DNA of 64,000 nt, from NCBI GenBank assembly GCA_013396655.1, contig WBMV01007388.1, positions 640,284-704,283 of the forward strand, in the 5' to 3' direction. Source of the DNA: Campylorhamphus procurvoides (lineage: Eukaryota; Chordata; Aves; Passeriformes; Dendrocolaptidae). The notes beneath the pieces were generated by a model. It saw nothing but the letters and a program-made list of their open reading frames with translations. It was not told where the DNA came from and searched no databases. The position numbers and the translations under genes are program-made. Every line of letters starts with the position of its first letter. The first letter of the stretch is position 1. Shown piece after piece: positions 26,707 to 40,775 of this stretch.

Positions 26707-28789
26707 TAACATGGGTTACAAGTTGCAAGGACTGGCTGACTTGTGCCTCTTGGCTGATGGTGTGGAGCAGGACACCTAAGCAGCAGACTTCAGGGAATAG
26801 GAGTTCTGCTGGGTCATGCAGGAAAGCTGGGACTCAGGTGTGTCCAGGGAATATCCCCCTTAGGATACACAAAACATATTTTACTCCAGTGATAAATACA
26901 GTGAGTTGTGCTCTATAAGGTGACTCTAATAGCAAATGTAAATGAGAAGCAGAGGTAGGTACAGACACTTCTCAGCAGCAGAGCATGGGAATGAATGATG
27001 CAGAATTTTGCCTGGAGGCAACTCAGGGCAGAAGCATTGTCAGATCTCACTCAAAGACAGTGCACTGTGTATCCTGCCATCAGCAAGGGCTGGACCACAA
27101 GCAGTGAAGGCCTGAGCATCGCGGAGCCCTCTGTGGAGGGCTCAGTTTCCCACTGAGGTTCAGTGGCACCTGCTAAAGAGTCATGGTGTTTTCTCAGCTG
27201 CTGAACTGAAGAGCAGCATGTAGTGCTCAAGGCTGTTTGCTGAACATTGCTCTTCCTCACAGGCAGGTCTGCAGGAAAAACGGAGAGAAGTTAATTAGTA
27301 AAACTGGAAGGCATTTAGAAAAATGAGTATGTATTTGGAAGAAAATTCACACCAACCTATTTGGTATAATGCAGGTGAAATCAAGAGATTTCTACAGAGA
27401 GTGGTTTTGCAGAAGTTTATAAAATCTACAGGGAAATTATGACATTAAGCAGTGTTTACAACTACAGAGTGCTGTTCCAGGCAAAAAAATGTTATGTGTT
27501 TTTCATTTGCATTAGTCAATCCTCCCAATTGGAGTGTTAGCCTTTTAATTTTGTACAGTTTAAAGCCACTGACATATTGTATGAAAAGTTTTCTTCTGTG
27601 AGTTATGTATTAAGCAGAAATAATCTTGATCACCAGCATTGGATCAGATATTCAGCTCATGTGACTCAGCAGAACTCTCTGGTGTCAATAAACCCACCTT
27701 GATTTACAGTAGCAGGAGATCTGAGCAGTGTATTTCTTTGGAAAATTGAGGTGTACATTTATTCATTGTTTCAAAGGTAGAAGCTTGATCTGCTACACTG
27801 GGATGCAGCCTTGCTGTATCAGGCAGACCTGCCAAGGACCCCACAGGTTTAGGAGGACCAGGGTTTTGCTTACAGACTGTAGTTTGCAGAAACAGCTCGT
27901 CACTGAATAGGAACAAGTCTAACACTTCCCAAGGAATACCTCTTTACCCTAGTCCATCAAAAGTGCACTTGTAATGGCAATTAATTGATTCTGGGATACC
28001 CTCCAATGCAAATGGTCAGATCCAAAGCCCTCTATTTTGCTGGCTTCAAAGGACACCAGCTTAGTCTCAAGGGTGTCAGTTTTGAGACTGGTGCTGGTGC
28101 TTTATATGGATCTAGGTCGCATTTCATCTGTGACCAAACACGTGAGCTGCGATCCTGTGCTGAACTCGAAAAGGGTGCAGGGCCACATGGAGGCTTTTCT
28201 AACCCCACTGCTCCACTTGCTGCAGAGTGGGTATGTAAGAGTGGTGTGGGGGCTACTGGAGCACATGGAAGTGCTGGTGCCTGTCTGCATTTACTGGACT
28301 GGACCGAGGCTTCACAGTCCTGTGTCTATAGCACTGGCAGGGAGGTGAACTTCAGAACTGGTTTTACTGACAGTGTTGCTCTAATTCAAATACACACATT
28401 AAAAAAGACTAATAAGGAACCTTCATCATGTTAAAATGTAGCTGCTTTTTAAGAAAGAGGGCAACAAACAACTGTTGTGAAGAATGCAAAAGGTGTCACT
28501 GAGTTAGAGCCAAGATTGGTTTAGTGTTTATACTGCAGTAAATGCCATAGAGCTGGGGGTTCAATGTGGTGAGGTGCCGAGTAATTCTGTCTAGTGCTGA
28601 GTATTGTCCATTCTTACTGACTTCACTGGAGTAAACTCAGGGGGCTCCATACCTTAAAAGGTGACTGCAAGTTCTGACATTTGACTCATAGTAATAAAAT
28701 AGTTTCCCTTGACTGGATGTGCATTTCCCCTCCCCCTAAGTTTCAAATAATACTACTTCTTAAAGTAAGAACAAACATTTTACTTATGG

Positions 28790-28990
28790 CTAGAATGCAT
28801 TTATTGGTAATTTTCACATAAATCAACTTATATGAAAATGTATTCATAATCCAAGCCTTCTCTGTAGTGATAAAATGTTTCTGCTTCTGTGGTAGAAAAT
28901 AGCTTATTATGCAAACAGCATTGCTAGTGTTACATTATGCATGGGAGTCACCTGGAGAACATCACAAAAGCTTCAACCAAAAGGAAAAAA
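28790..28990. promoter_or_regulatory. Candidate conserved non-coding element
   Basis: This is a repeat-free AT-rich block with TTATTATGCAAACAGC (octamer-like), TTACATTATGCATGGG and GTCACCTGG (E-box CACCTG). Motif density and lack of repeat relics suggest an enhancer-type element. Conservation has not been tested. Confidence 0.25.
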
Positions 28991-31854
28991 AGAGGGGAGA
29001 AAATCGGGTGTTCCATTTTACTGCACCACTTGCCTATTATAATTAGCTGTAAATGAGCTGATATCTGTACTTTGAAATGTATTTCATATATGCCTTGGTA
29101 ACACTATACAAATAAGAAAAGCAGAAAAGAAAGAAGGAACATGAAACTCATCCAGAAATGGCCTTGCAAAATGTCACCCCAATTAGAAAGAGAAAGCCAG
29201 TTCCCATTTTTAAACTGGTTAGTTGTATTTACTTTGAGAATACCTTGGTTATATTTATATACTACTTGATTTAATTCAGGATGCTGCAAGTTCCCACTGG
29301 ATTGTCATTATTATGAATGACATTGTTGAGAAGTTTGATTAAATAAGATCTGCTCAGGCTAAAAACCATAGTGCCTCAGATAATTTTAAAATAGTAATGA
29401 AAGAAAAAAAGGAATTAGTCCCAGCACAACTATTCAAGGCCCATTGTCTCATGTGACCTTTCATACTGAGGGATAAAATGGTGGTTTTAAAGAAAAGTGG
29501 GAGGATCACTGCAATAAGAGTAAGTACTCTGGAGACAGTGAATTCTTACAGTTGTTCTTGTGATATATCTTTTAGGAAGTTCTGGAGAGACTTCACATAT
29601 CAGAGCAGCCCTTTCCCAAAGTGGGTTTATAGTCAGGGTTGTTCAAGATGAGATCTCTGTGATTTTGTAGTCTGAGGACTGGTATTCAAATAAATCTGAG
29701 TCTTTCACAAACTACTCAGTTTTGGGAACACATGTGACTTCCTGCACTAGCACTGTCACAACCACCGTCTTTATGCCTCCGGTGTTGTCACATCTCTCAA
29801 ACATTTCCTGGAGGAATTTTTTTGGCTGCAGTCTTCTCGCAGTGGCCAGATGTTTCCATGATCTCCCCTGTATCAGCTTGTAAACAATAAGCTCTTGACT
29901 TCTTCAATGTTCTTGGCTGTGTCTATGATCCAGCTGAATAACTACTATTTCTCTGAATTACTTGATTCTGAAAACATTGGACTAAGCCTGAGCAATCTCT
30001 TTTATGATGTATTCATTAGATTGGCATTTGCAACAAAATCAGGACAAACATAATCAGGGCTTCAGTGCCCTTCACAATCTTTTAGTCTTGCCAGACAGCC
30101 AAGAGATGAAGTTAGCCCACAGAAAAACTAGATGACACTGAAGCAAGGAAGGGAGATGCTATGAACCAAAACCGGTGCTTGGTGTTGCTGCTCTATGACT
30201 TGCTGTCAGCAACCACAGAGCCCTCAGTAAGGGTATGGGGCTTGACAGCGCCCTGCTGCCTGGATCTCCCACTCTGAGGCAGCCTGAAACCTTGTGCAAA
30301 TGTCTTTGTCAATCAGCAGTTTGCCATGACCGTGTTCAGCAGAGAGACCCTGGGGTTTGGACTGGGTCTGGTCAGGATGGACTATAGCTACAAGCTTCTA
30401 ATTTTTCTAGCTTACAGGAAGACAAGCTGGTATAAAGCCAGAAACAAAGATATTCTAAAGGGCATAACAGCCACAGGCAGTGGGAAGTGAGTTGGAATCA
30501 TTGGGACTTACAGTGGGAAACTTTACTTAGAGACTGTGTGAACTAAATGTATAAGCAAATAATAAATTAAGAAAAAAGCACTTGCAGATGTGCCAAAGGT
30601 GAGAGGATCTACTTTTGAGCTAAAAAACTAATGTAATAAAAAAATATGCAGTTATTCCAGTGATAAAATTGCTAAATCTATTTGATAAGAATTTGAGGAT
30701 ATCTTCCAGAGGGTGGGCAAGGAGGCAAAATACCCCAGACTGAGTCTGGATAAACCTATTTATCCTCCGTCCAACGCTTCCAAATCAGTTTTCTTTCATC
30801 CTAAGCCAGAAGGCAAAAGCTCAGCTAGTGCAGTCATTTCTATTGAATCACAGAGTAAGAGAAGCATTCCTCTAGAGTGGATGCAATTTCTGGGTATTGC
30901 AAGGGAAAAGAGAACCTGTGGTTATTTATTGATATATGAAATAAGGATATGGAAGCTGAAGTCGGCTTCTCAGGGAGGAGCATCTCTGGATACATGGACC
31001 TTGCCGAAGACACTGTGTGTGATGTGCCTGTACTGGCCAGCCTTGGTGGAAAATGTGTTTGCTCACCTGACATTGTGTCTCCCCAGGGAAGAGCTGAGGA
31101 GCTGCTGTGCTAGATCATTACATGTGCACACATGACCAAGTTGTGTTCCTGGGGAGAGTTCAGTAACACACTCACCATCCTGTACCTAGATTTTCCCTTG
31201 TCTTGGTTGAGAAATTTATCTCCACTTTCACAGTCATTTTGTTCTTCTCTACCTTGTTTATGATCCTACCTATGTTACAATACCAGTGAGTTGATTTTTT
31301 TCCTCTTTATGTCCACTATTTAATGAAGTACCTAAGGAAAAGATAATTAATGAGAGCATACTTTGAAGCTCTGATACTCTTCAAGCCTTGAGAGAGGGTA
31401 AGTACTCCTGGTTCATCCTGCAGTCTGGGTTAGAGACCTCTCCCAGCTCCATGGTGGCCTTTGCTTGTCTCAGGACAGAGGTCTGTGTGGCTCTCCAATG
31501 TAGAGTAGAGAAGTCTTACCTCAGCAGGAATTCCTTTTTTCATTCATGAGTCCACCCCTGCAGGATTGCTGATAGGCTGCACTAGCTCTCAATGTTAAAT
31601 CTGCAGAAGAGTGATTGATGAATATTAACTGAAAACTCACTCTGTCCCCAAATCAGTGCCAGAAGTGCCCTGACTGGCTTTATGAATTAAATGACAGACC
31701 TGTGTGAAAAGTAGCGGCAAGCCTCATGCAGCACAGATGCACATGGCAATAATGAACACCCCGTTACAGGATGCTGAGGATCCTGTTGCTCTCTGAGCCC
31801 AGCGTAAGAGAGATGATTTTTTTCTGGTACACAAATGGTGATGACCATTCATTG

Positions 31855-31922
31855 CAGAGGGCATTGGAGTAGATAACCTTTGAAGATCCCTCCAATCTAA
31901 ACTATTCTAGGATTCTATGATC
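31855..31922 (+). mobile_element. CR1 3'-end fragment, very short
   Basis: Only the last ~68 bases of a CR1 are present: GGAGTAGATAACCTTTGAAG, then ATCCCTCCAATCTAAAC, ending in TATTCTAGGATTCTATGA with the diagnostic octamer end. The plus-strand orientation follows from the octamer. The extreme 5' truncation is typical for the family. Confidence 0.85.
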
Positions 31923-34900
31923 CCACCTGAGAGCTGCCCAGTTGAATTTGCTTCTGTGTGAAAACATGTGTTCATACATCACCATCCTTACAAACTTTGT
32001 CTCCACCTTCTCAGAAGGCTTTATCTCATAACTTATAAAAGTGAAAAGTTCTTTAACATTCAATATGCTTAGCTTAGTTTAATTGGAAATTAACAAAATA
32101 TGTTTGAGGCAAACCAGAGCGGCTGAGGGGAATGACCCTAAAGTTGTTGTGTTATCAATAATTGCTTGTTCCTTGAGAGAGGCAGTAGCTGAACTGGAAC
32201 AGGTAGAGTCACTGCATCCCTGCTCCTCTCAGAGAGATGCTATAGGTTGTGGTAAGCCTGACTGCAGGCCTTCAGGTCTGGCAGGAAGGCCAGTGGGATC
32301 ACACTTGTTATGAAACAAACTCCTTTTCCTGGTCTTTGTTAGCATGTAAATGTTAAGAGAAAAAAAGTGTTTTAAAAAATCATTGTATTTTTTCATTGTG
32401 CTAGGAAAAAGGATAGGTGTGAAAAAGAATTGTCTGGTACTGATGTGACATATGGTGAGGTAAAAGACAGACAGAGAGCAAGAGGTGGCCTCAAAAACTG
32501 GAGACTTCCTATGAAAGCCTCCCAGGGAGGAAAATGAGATTTTAGGATGGTAACTGAGAGTCAGAGAGGAGCAAGAATTACTGTGCAAGAGTGGAGGAAG
32601 GCAGAAAGAAGGCTGTTGGACCATGATATATGGTGTCCTTTCAGGCTTTTAAATGAGAGAGAACAGTGCTGTTTCAGACACAAGGCTGGGCTGATAGGGT
32701 AATAGCTTGCTATAGTCAAACTGCAGAGTGGGATTATTATGGCTTTGGATAAGAGCTATTAACTATTGTTAAGGTGATTGATCACTTTTACCATTTTGGT
32801 TATGGAAGGAGCTTCACAATCAGAGCTAATCATGGGGCATCACGGTGCCCCTGTCTGCTTAAATGCTGAAATCCAGAGAAAGACTGTGAGATGATTACAA
32901 AAATTGCAAGACTGTCATTTCCATATTGAACATGGACTGGGCAAAAATCATAACAACACGTGTATCGCTGAGACACCTCATATGGGGAAAACATTTATGA
33001 AGTTTGCTTTCAGCCTCCAGAGAGGGAAACAAACAAGTATCCTCAATGTTCTATTTAACTTTTTCAGTACACAAAGTTTCTATAGATTTAAGGTTGTGGC
33101 ACTCTGCAGTTCATATGGTATATGGTTGTTTGGGTTCTTTGGTACTGACTTCTGATATTGCCTGGAAGATTCACTGAGGTGTCACAGGAAAGCTCAGAGA
33201 CAGATTTCCCCTTACATGTGTTTAAAGCAAGGACTAATAAAAATGCACCTCACATGCAGAAGAATGGAGAGTCATATTAAATGTTGCATGGCCAAAGAGA
33301 TGTATTCAGTTGTCTCCACAGCAGCAAGATGCTTTCCAAGAACACAGACTTCTATCTTACTCTCTTGCATGGTGTTGGTTAAGGTATTTTGTGAAGTTTT
33401 CACCTGAGAAGTAGAAGACTACCTGATGGGAAAAGAAAAATCTATAGTAATTAAAATTTATACAAATTTTCAGAAAATCAGTTGGATCAAGGCATGTAAG
33501 TTCTAGGTAAATCCAGCATGGAAATCTGATCTGAAACAGAAGAACTAGTCCATGACACTCTCTAGTAACACATGACTGATCCTACATTAGGATTTGAGAT
33601 GCCCAGAACATGCCAAATTAGTTCACATCTATACCTTCATATTCTCACTAGTGATGGATGAGAGTAAAAAGAACAGCTGTTACCCATACACTCAGCATCA
33701 GGGAAGTGGCATGAAGGAAGCAGCTCTTTCTGTGCTTTTTCAAGGCTCACTTTCTCTTCTTGGGAACACTGTGAAGATCTACCTGCAAAAATAATGGATA
33801 TCCACCATAAACCATGTAATGATCAGTTCTTTCTGGAAAGTGTATTCTTCAGCTTGACCTTGCAGAAATTTTGGTATAATAGCAATGTAGAAATAGAAAT
33901 AAAAGACAAGAGATTGCATCAGGACTGGACACAATGGGGAAATACCAGTGATACTGGCATGGCAAGTTAGGCTTTGATTGATTTGTACAAATAATAAATG
34001 GTGCAATTAGAATTCTGCAACTAAGCAAAGTATTGTTGCATTCAATATTAATAACACACCAAACCAGCAGCGCATGTATTCAGCAGTGCGATCTCTTGAA
34101 ATGTTGTTCTCTGCAATGACTGACCACTACAGGAAGAAAGGCATCTCCTACTGCAGCTATCCTGTGTCAGAGGCCTCATGCAAAGAAACCTTTTCTTGCC
34201 ACTGCCATTCTTGTTTAGACTAAGACCTCTGACAGGGCCTACCTCACGTCTTTCTAGGAACATGAACTCTTCTGGCCCCAAATCTCAATGTTTGCAGAAT
34301 TTGGTTTTGTGCATAACAGACCTATTTCTGCTTTGAAAATACCACCTTCATAATCTATGAACCAAAAAAATGAATAAAGGTGTAAACTTTGTGGAGTTTT
34401 CCTGGAGTGATGGGCTTCAGCACAAGTCCCTGTAGATGAAGTGCCCAAAAGACACTTAGATAGGTTCTTATTGTTCTCCTTTGACATGGATGACCACCAA
34501 ACAGAATGTAACACATCAATTCATCTGTCATAACACATTCATCTGTCACTGATGCAAAAGAAGTCCTGTTCAGAGATATTACACCAGTGGGTAGAGTGAT
34601 ATGTGCATAAGGTGAATTTGGGGATCTTTTCTATGACTATACATACCTGCCTTGGGAAAAGATGATTTTACAGACAACGTAGAGTCAGTGTCAGCTGGTG
34701 TGCCCGGATTTCAGACTGCTTCCTGAGCAGAGGGGAAAAACAACCCTAAAGTCTTTGAATGTAAATGCTAGCTAGATTAGATTTGTACTGATAGCTTTTG
34801 TTTCCTTTCCCTTCTCTCTTGCCTAGTTTAATATGCAAGACTATATATGGAGAAAATGTGTCTCTGCGCTGGCATAGCAAAGATAACCTTGAAGAGTATA

Positions 34901-37900
34901 AATGAATGTACGTATTGATGGAGCAATTTGTGTTTTTATTGATTTCTTGCTGTGTCTTGCTGAATTTCTAGTATATAGCATAGGCTGTAACTATTTTGTT
35001 ACAAAGAATGCTACACAACGTATTTTCCCACACCAATTCTTAAGGGATATGGGCAATTTACACATGAAATTATGAAAGAAAACATACAGTATATATTGAT
35101 TATTATTATTCATTGTTATAAGTAGGATTTAGGGCTCCAGCTAGAGATTCATGAAATCAAAAAAGGGTGACATACTTTCTGCATAGGAAGGCTGAGGTGC
35201 CAAGATGAAATACCAAGATTTTAAGCCTAAAATATGTAGCTTTTGCCAATGTGGAGGAAGTTGAAGGTGAAAGGGTCACAGAGGAATGTGTTCCTGAAAA
35301 GAAAGGATATTGTTGAAGAGCAAGGATTAATGCTGTCAAAATGCAAATAAGTGTCTAGAAAAAAAAAAATCATGGCTGGTCTGGGTCTCTTCTGCGCTTC
35401 GGAAGTGGCTTGTGCTGTAGGTTTTTTTTCAAGCAGGTGAAATGGGACAAGGTGTCACTGAGATGAGAATGTCAGCCAGTCCAGGGGCAGGTACACCCTA
35501 GGCACTGATCCTGCACATGTTTTTGGACCTGTAATCCTTCAGTTTCTTGAAAGCAGCTATCTTCTACATGCACACAAGGACTTATAAATTAGGGATCTAG
35601 TCTGAATTGGTCATACAGTGATTAGCAGCATTAAAATTAGGACTGGATTTCTGTATGTGTAGCTTGGTTTCATTTTCTTCCATTGATCTGTGTTTTGCAA
35701 TTCCTCTTTCTGTCACACACTCCACCTGCTCTGAGAAGAGAAATAAGGCAAAGAAACGTGTCGAGTAGTAGCTCTGTGCAGCCTTGTGGGCTCTGAGAGC
35801 AGGCACTTCAGACCCTCCAAGGCAGATATACGAAAAATTTGAACCAAATCTCCTTTCAGCTTAGGGAGTAGGAGCTGCACCTGTTTTTGTCTGGTTGCTT
35901 GTGAACAAGGCTGTCTGTCCTGCTGTTTGAAAATTAGTGACATCAGTGACTCCAGGCTGGGAAGAAGGCACCTGCGTTTGGCCCAGTGTTTGCTCCCTGA
36001 AAGTGCCAGAAGTGGATGCCTAAGAGAGCACATAAAAGTGTGTATCTACCATGAGCCTTCTCTTCAGATACCGAAGGAATTCCTAAGCTAGAGGCTGCCT
36101 CTGAACCCGAGTTTAATAGGTGGCAATAGCACCAGTGTCCATGAATGTGTCTAATGTCTTCTGAGCTCATTTATGCTTGGCCTTTGTAACAACCTCTGGT
36201 ATTAAACACCATGGTTTGATTAGAATTTGTGAGATAAAGTACTTACTTTGATTTCTTGTGTAGATCTGAACCTCTTAATTGTAAATGAGCATACACGGCA
36301 ATTAATAAGGCTTTTGAAATGGAGCTGCTTAGGCAGATCAGATATGTGAGGGTGAACACTGAAATGGGGGAATGGGCAAAGCCAAAGGCCTGACCAGCTA
36401 AAGGTTGGGACTGACAAAATGAAATAGCAGTACTTTCCCAGACCCTGCAAGATTTACAGGCTTCCAATAAATAGAGAGTAATAATGTCACAACACGAGAA
36501 TGCGAGAACAATGATTAATTTTTGTGGTGTACATTATCAATGAGGTTGTGGGTCATCATGTAAGTGACTGTGTATGATGAATGCCTATAAATGAAGATTG
36601 TTTTAGCATATTTCCTTTCCATTCATCTCCTTACCAAGACTTAAACTGGACAGTCTTCAAAGTTTGTGTATACTATGGGTTTGTGCCATTGTACTGTGCT
36701 AGAACATGTTCTTCTTTGTTCTCAGCCCTTTCCTTTTGATATACTACTTTCTCAAGAGAAATATAGAGCCTTATTTTTGAAGAGTGACAGTCTAAACCTA
36801 GGCCAGCTTAATGGATTAATAGAGAAATATGCAGATTTAACAACAATGGCTGAAAACTGTGCAGTTTTTCTGTATAGATGAGCTGCAGGTATGTCACAGG
36901 ATGGGCTGATTGCCAGCTGAGCTGGCATCCAAAGACATCTTCCTTCAGGTTTCTGTCAGTGGAAGGCAAGAGCCAACCTACCTTGGAGCCAACCCCATCC
37001 TGAAGCTCTGAAATCCAGTAACCTTTTGATGAGCTGCTGCCCTAAGTTCAAATCTATCAACCTTCAAGACACAACGTCACTAATACTACTACTGAAGGGA
37101 GCAGAGAGGTGATGCAAAGGAGCTGGGAACAAGAAGTTCCTGTAGAACTGACAATAGGGCTGCTGTCTTTAGTGAGACCTGTGCACAGACTCCTGTTTCT
37201 GTGGGAAATTCTAGTGGAATTCCCATTCTATGGAAGACATAGAAAAAAAGTCCTGGGGGGCAAGATAGCTGAATGTTCTGTGTGGCATGAATTACATTTA
37301 CAATTTTATATTTAATTTAAAATTTCTGAACTAACTGGAGGATAAAATCAAATTAAACCAAATATGTTACAACAGATGCTATAACTTTTTGAAAATGTTT
37401 TATTAACTGAAGAAAAATGTTATTGTATATCTTCCTGCAATATATTTTAGTATTGAGTTGAGCAATTTTTCTAATCAAAACATATTTGACAGGATATTTT
37501 AAGTACATTCTATATTTGTTTTGATTGTGCTTTTAAAGTGGTTTTAATTAATATTTATAATTTCAAATAATAAAAAAAGAATAATAAAGGCAAAATAAAC
37601 TCTTTTTGGAGTTGAAAACATTTAGCAATAATGGGCAGTACAAATTCAGAAAGTATTTTTCAAATGGCTTATATGCTCCTAGAGTTTCACACCGAAAAGT
37701 AATTGCTTTTGTAAGCTACCAGCCTTATTTATACAATGCTTAGATGTTACAGTGCTTCCATTAATTTATGCTGACAATATTGTCAAATTAACCCTCCAGA
37801 AGTACACAGGAGGGGAAACTTCCCAGGAAAGTTTCACATCTCATGGACCATTTGTACCATTTGCTTGCAACCATAGAAGAGTTTTCTGTTTTCATATATT

Positions 37901-38167
37901 TCTCTTTGCAAGTAGAGTGGTTTGGTGGCAAAGAAGCACTCAAAGTACATCAACGTTGCCAAGGCAGAAATAAAAAGCAGTAATTTGAGGGTCTTGAGGG
38001 CACTGTGCAGACTATTAAACTAATGGAACAGCTGTTGCTGACAGAGGAACAAGGTTTTCAGGGATTTGGGAAACTCTTGTAATTACTTTTAGGCTTGGTA
38101 GTATTGCTGCAGATGTTGGAAATTCAGACACTAACTGTTCCGCAACTAAATACAGTGAATATTTGCA
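31923..38167. other. Intergenic, no gene recognised
   Basis: This is about 6.2 kb of AT-rich DNA. The open frames present are short and match nothing I recognise. I see no repeat family, RNA gene or clear regulatory cluster here. Confidence 0.5.
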
Positions 38168-38722
38168 TTGGGTTTGTATGGCCAGGTTTTGGTAACAGGG
38201 CAGCTATAGGGGTGGCTTCTATGAGAAGCTGCTAGAAGCTTCCATGTTCAGCAGGGCCAATGCCAGCCAGCTCCAAGACAGACACACCACTAGCCAGAGC
38301 CCACCAGCAATTCAGCAAAACGTCTGAGATAACATACTTAAGAAGGTAAAAAGAAAAGTTATTGTGCAGATGTAATTGCAGCCAGAGAAGAGCTGAGTAA
38401 GAATATGTGAGAGGAAGAAGTCTGCAGACACCAAGGTCAGTGCAGAAGGAGGGGAGGAGGTGCTCCAGGAGCTGGAGCTGTGGTGCAGACCATGGTGAAG
38501 CAGCTGTCCCCCTGCAGCCCGTGAAGGACCACAGGGGTGCAGAGATCCACCTGCAGCTCATTGAGGAGACCCATGCCAGAGCTGGTGGATGCCCGAAAGA
38601 GAGCTGGGAACCCATGGGAAAACTGTGCTGGAGCAGGCTTCTGGCAGGAACCTGTGGACCCATGGAGAGAGGAGCCCAGGCTGAAACAGGTTTCTTGGCA
38701 GGACTTGTGACCCTGTGGATGT
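38168..38722 (+). mobile_element. Avian endogenous retrovirus LTR fragment (ERVL-like type)
   Basis: The segment opens with GGGTTTGTATGGCCAGGTTT and continues with GGGGTGGCTTCTATGAGAAG, GCCAATGCCAGCCAGCTCCA, AGTCTGCAGACACCAAGGTC and repeated GGAGCAGG / CCCATGG units. This is the word order I associate with a common bird ERV LTR family. In that family several more GGAGCAG-type repeats and a polyadenylation region follow. Here the similarity stops near 38722, so the LTR is 3'-truncated. Overlapping open frames on both strands (for example 38407-38895) are by-products of its stop-poor GC-rich repeats and are not genes. The family name and exact ends need a repeat-library search. Confidence 0.65.
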
Positions 38723-39144
38723 CTATGGATTTTAGAAGACTTGTGGTATTTAAGATCATATTTTGCCATAATTTTGACAAATTTGGAGTGCCTTGCGAAA
38801 ACCAAGACCCCAAAGTCTCTTTGATCATCAAGGCATGTACAAAATTGAACGAAGTGATGTGCAGAATTTGTGACTCTTCCCTTCTTTCTACGTAAGTCTT
38901 TAAAGAAACTTCCTTCTGCTACGAAATATGAATTTTTCAAGTACTTCCTGGATGACTGCTGGGTGAGAATCTCATCCAAACTTGTACAAGCTCACAGAAT
39001 AAACATCAGCTTGTGATTTTCACAGTTTTGTGACTGGGAATGAAGCTCCTGAAACACAAGTCTGATTTTCTTCTGCAAATGTCTAGTACCCTCCCTACTG
39101 AACTTACCAAAAATTTTTGGAATTGTGGGATTGGGCTGTCTTTT

Positions 39145-39211
39145 CCTTTACCCGTTCTTTCTTTCTTTTTTCTTTTTTCCTTTTCATTTTTTCCTTTTCC
39201 CCTCCCTTCTT
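39145..39211. repeat. Polypyrimidine (CT/T-rich) tract
   Basis: About 65 bases on the plus strand are almost entirely C and T (TTCTTTCTTTC, TTTTTTCCTTTTC and CCCCTCCCTTC units). It is a low-complexity tract between the LTR fragment and the CR1 at 40310. Confidence 0.8.
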
Positions 39212-40309
39212 TAATGAGAATAGAATTTGTAACAAAAATGCCTACAAAGTCAACCCACAGTGAGTGTAAATAACACAGAAAATTAAGAACTGAAGGGCTG
39301 TATTTATATTGATTCTGGTTTTTTGCTAATAATTAAATGGTAACAAAATGCTGAACTAATAGTACCAAATACAAGAGAAAGAGAAAAAAAAAAGTCAATA
39401 CCCACTATATTCAGACTCAGAATGGTCAGATAGCTATGACCAGTTTTTGACACATTTGCCAATATTTCCTTCTGCCCTCGTGTTAGCAGTTGTCTGGTGA
39501 AACCTGATGAGTGGACAGAGAGGAATAAATCCATCCAGGGTATAACTTCAGAGAAATGACTCTGGGGGCATGCTCAGTCCATTATGGTGAACAGGGCATG
39601 CAAGCTGATTGGCATCTCTCCAACATTACAGGATTGTATCTAAAGATGGAGGAAATACATTTAGCACATACTCTATTCCCCTCCACACACATGTAAGTGC
39701 AGCAGTGCATATTGTGTTTTCAAGAATATGATTATCTTTAAAGGATAAGCTGTTTGGTTATGTTTTTTATTCTTCTTGTTTGTTTATGGATTTGTAAGTT
39801 GAGGGAGCTTCCTCTTAGTTTGGGAATATATTTTTGGTTTTGGTTTGGTTTTTTTTTTTTTACCTGTTCTAGGAAGCAGCCTTTCTTGTTTATAGTAAGA
39901 AGAACAGTCTGCAGGTGTTCAATTAACCTAAAATAAAATATGAAATCTGGTGTCATTCAAAGATCAGTACAATCTCTTGAGGCTTCACCTTGCCTTGAGA
40001 AACAATTTAGAAATGTCAGTAGATCTGCTGGTGACACTGGTAAGATCAAACCTAGAAGAAATCCTCTTCCTTGTAATCAAATATGCTTTCCAAGGTTTCT
40101 AAACTTTAATTCTTTTAAAATTACCTCCCTGGAAGGCCAATGAGCCCAAGCAGGAGCCACCCTGTTGCTCTGTGCTTGTGCTGTGACTTGTTCAGGGGGA
40201 TCCACATCTTTACCAATCCACCGAAGTGCTACAACTATGAAAAGCAATGCCCTGTTCCTTACTCTTCCTTTGGTCTTATTATTTAAAAATTAGTCCCTCC
40301 AAATAACAG

Positions 40310-40775
40310 CTATGAGCTTGGACGGACTGACAAACTGCCAAACGCTACAATAGAATTGCTATACAATAGAATTGCTAGGATGTGTGAGGGGAGAGCAGAG
40401 CAGAGGGACAGAACTGCCTCCCTCGCCCTGCTGGCTACACCGCTTTTGGTGCAGCCCAAGGCACAGTTGGCTTTCTGGGGTGCAAGTGTGCATTGCTGGG
40501 TCATGTCCACCCTCTCATCCACCAGCACCCCGAAGTCCTTCTTGGCAGGGCTGCCCTTAATCTCTTTACCCCCTAGCCTGTATTTATACTGAGTTTGCCC
40601 TGATGCAAGTGCAGCACCTTTCACTTGGCTTTGTTGAAGGTTCTGAGGTTCAGACGGGCCTTCTTGGACTTGTTCTGATCCCTCTGGATGGCCTCATCTT
40701 TCAGGTGTGTCAACAGCACCGCTCAGCTTGGTGTCACCTGTGAACTTGCCTAGAGTGCCCTCAGCCAGCGCACCT
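40310..40775 (-). mobile_element. CR1 retrotransposon, internal ORF2 fragment
   Basis: The minus-strand translation carries CR1 ORF2 reverse-transcriptase words in order: YKYRLGG, then KKDFGVLVDERVDMTQQC, then APQKANCALGCTKSGVASRAREA. This is the region before the C-terminal LEYCVQFW block. Plus-strand words such as GGATGGCCTCATCTTTCAGG and CAGCTTGGTGTCACCTGTGAACTTGCC extend the match to about 40775. There is no 3' octamer end, so this is an internal piece cut at both sides. An 18-base near-tandem repeat (ACAATAGAATTGCTA, twice) sits at its left end around 40347-40378. Confidence 0.88.

Larger units (their letters stand above)
24222..31854. other. Intergenic, no gene recognised
   Basis: This is about 7.6 kb with no recognisable gene. 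Open frames at 26346-26630, 27985-28434 and 30713-31135 are unlike any family I know and lack coding context. A 21-base tandem duplication lies at 26665-26706. The block at about 28790-28990 has conserved-element texture. No CR1 or LTR piece was identified before 31855. Confidence 0.55.

Noticed and set aside
27985..28434. 149-codon plus-strand open frame with a second overlapping frame
   Set aside because: Two overlapping frames of similar length in a locally GC-richer patch suggest low stop density rather than coding. No family recognised.
30713..31135. 140-codon plus-strand open frame
   Set aside because: No similarity to known proteins and no supporting signals.
38232..38895. Open frames of up to 199 codons on both strands
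   Set aside because: They fall within the GC-rich LTR fragment, where internal repeats are stop-poor. LTRs of this type do not encode proteins.
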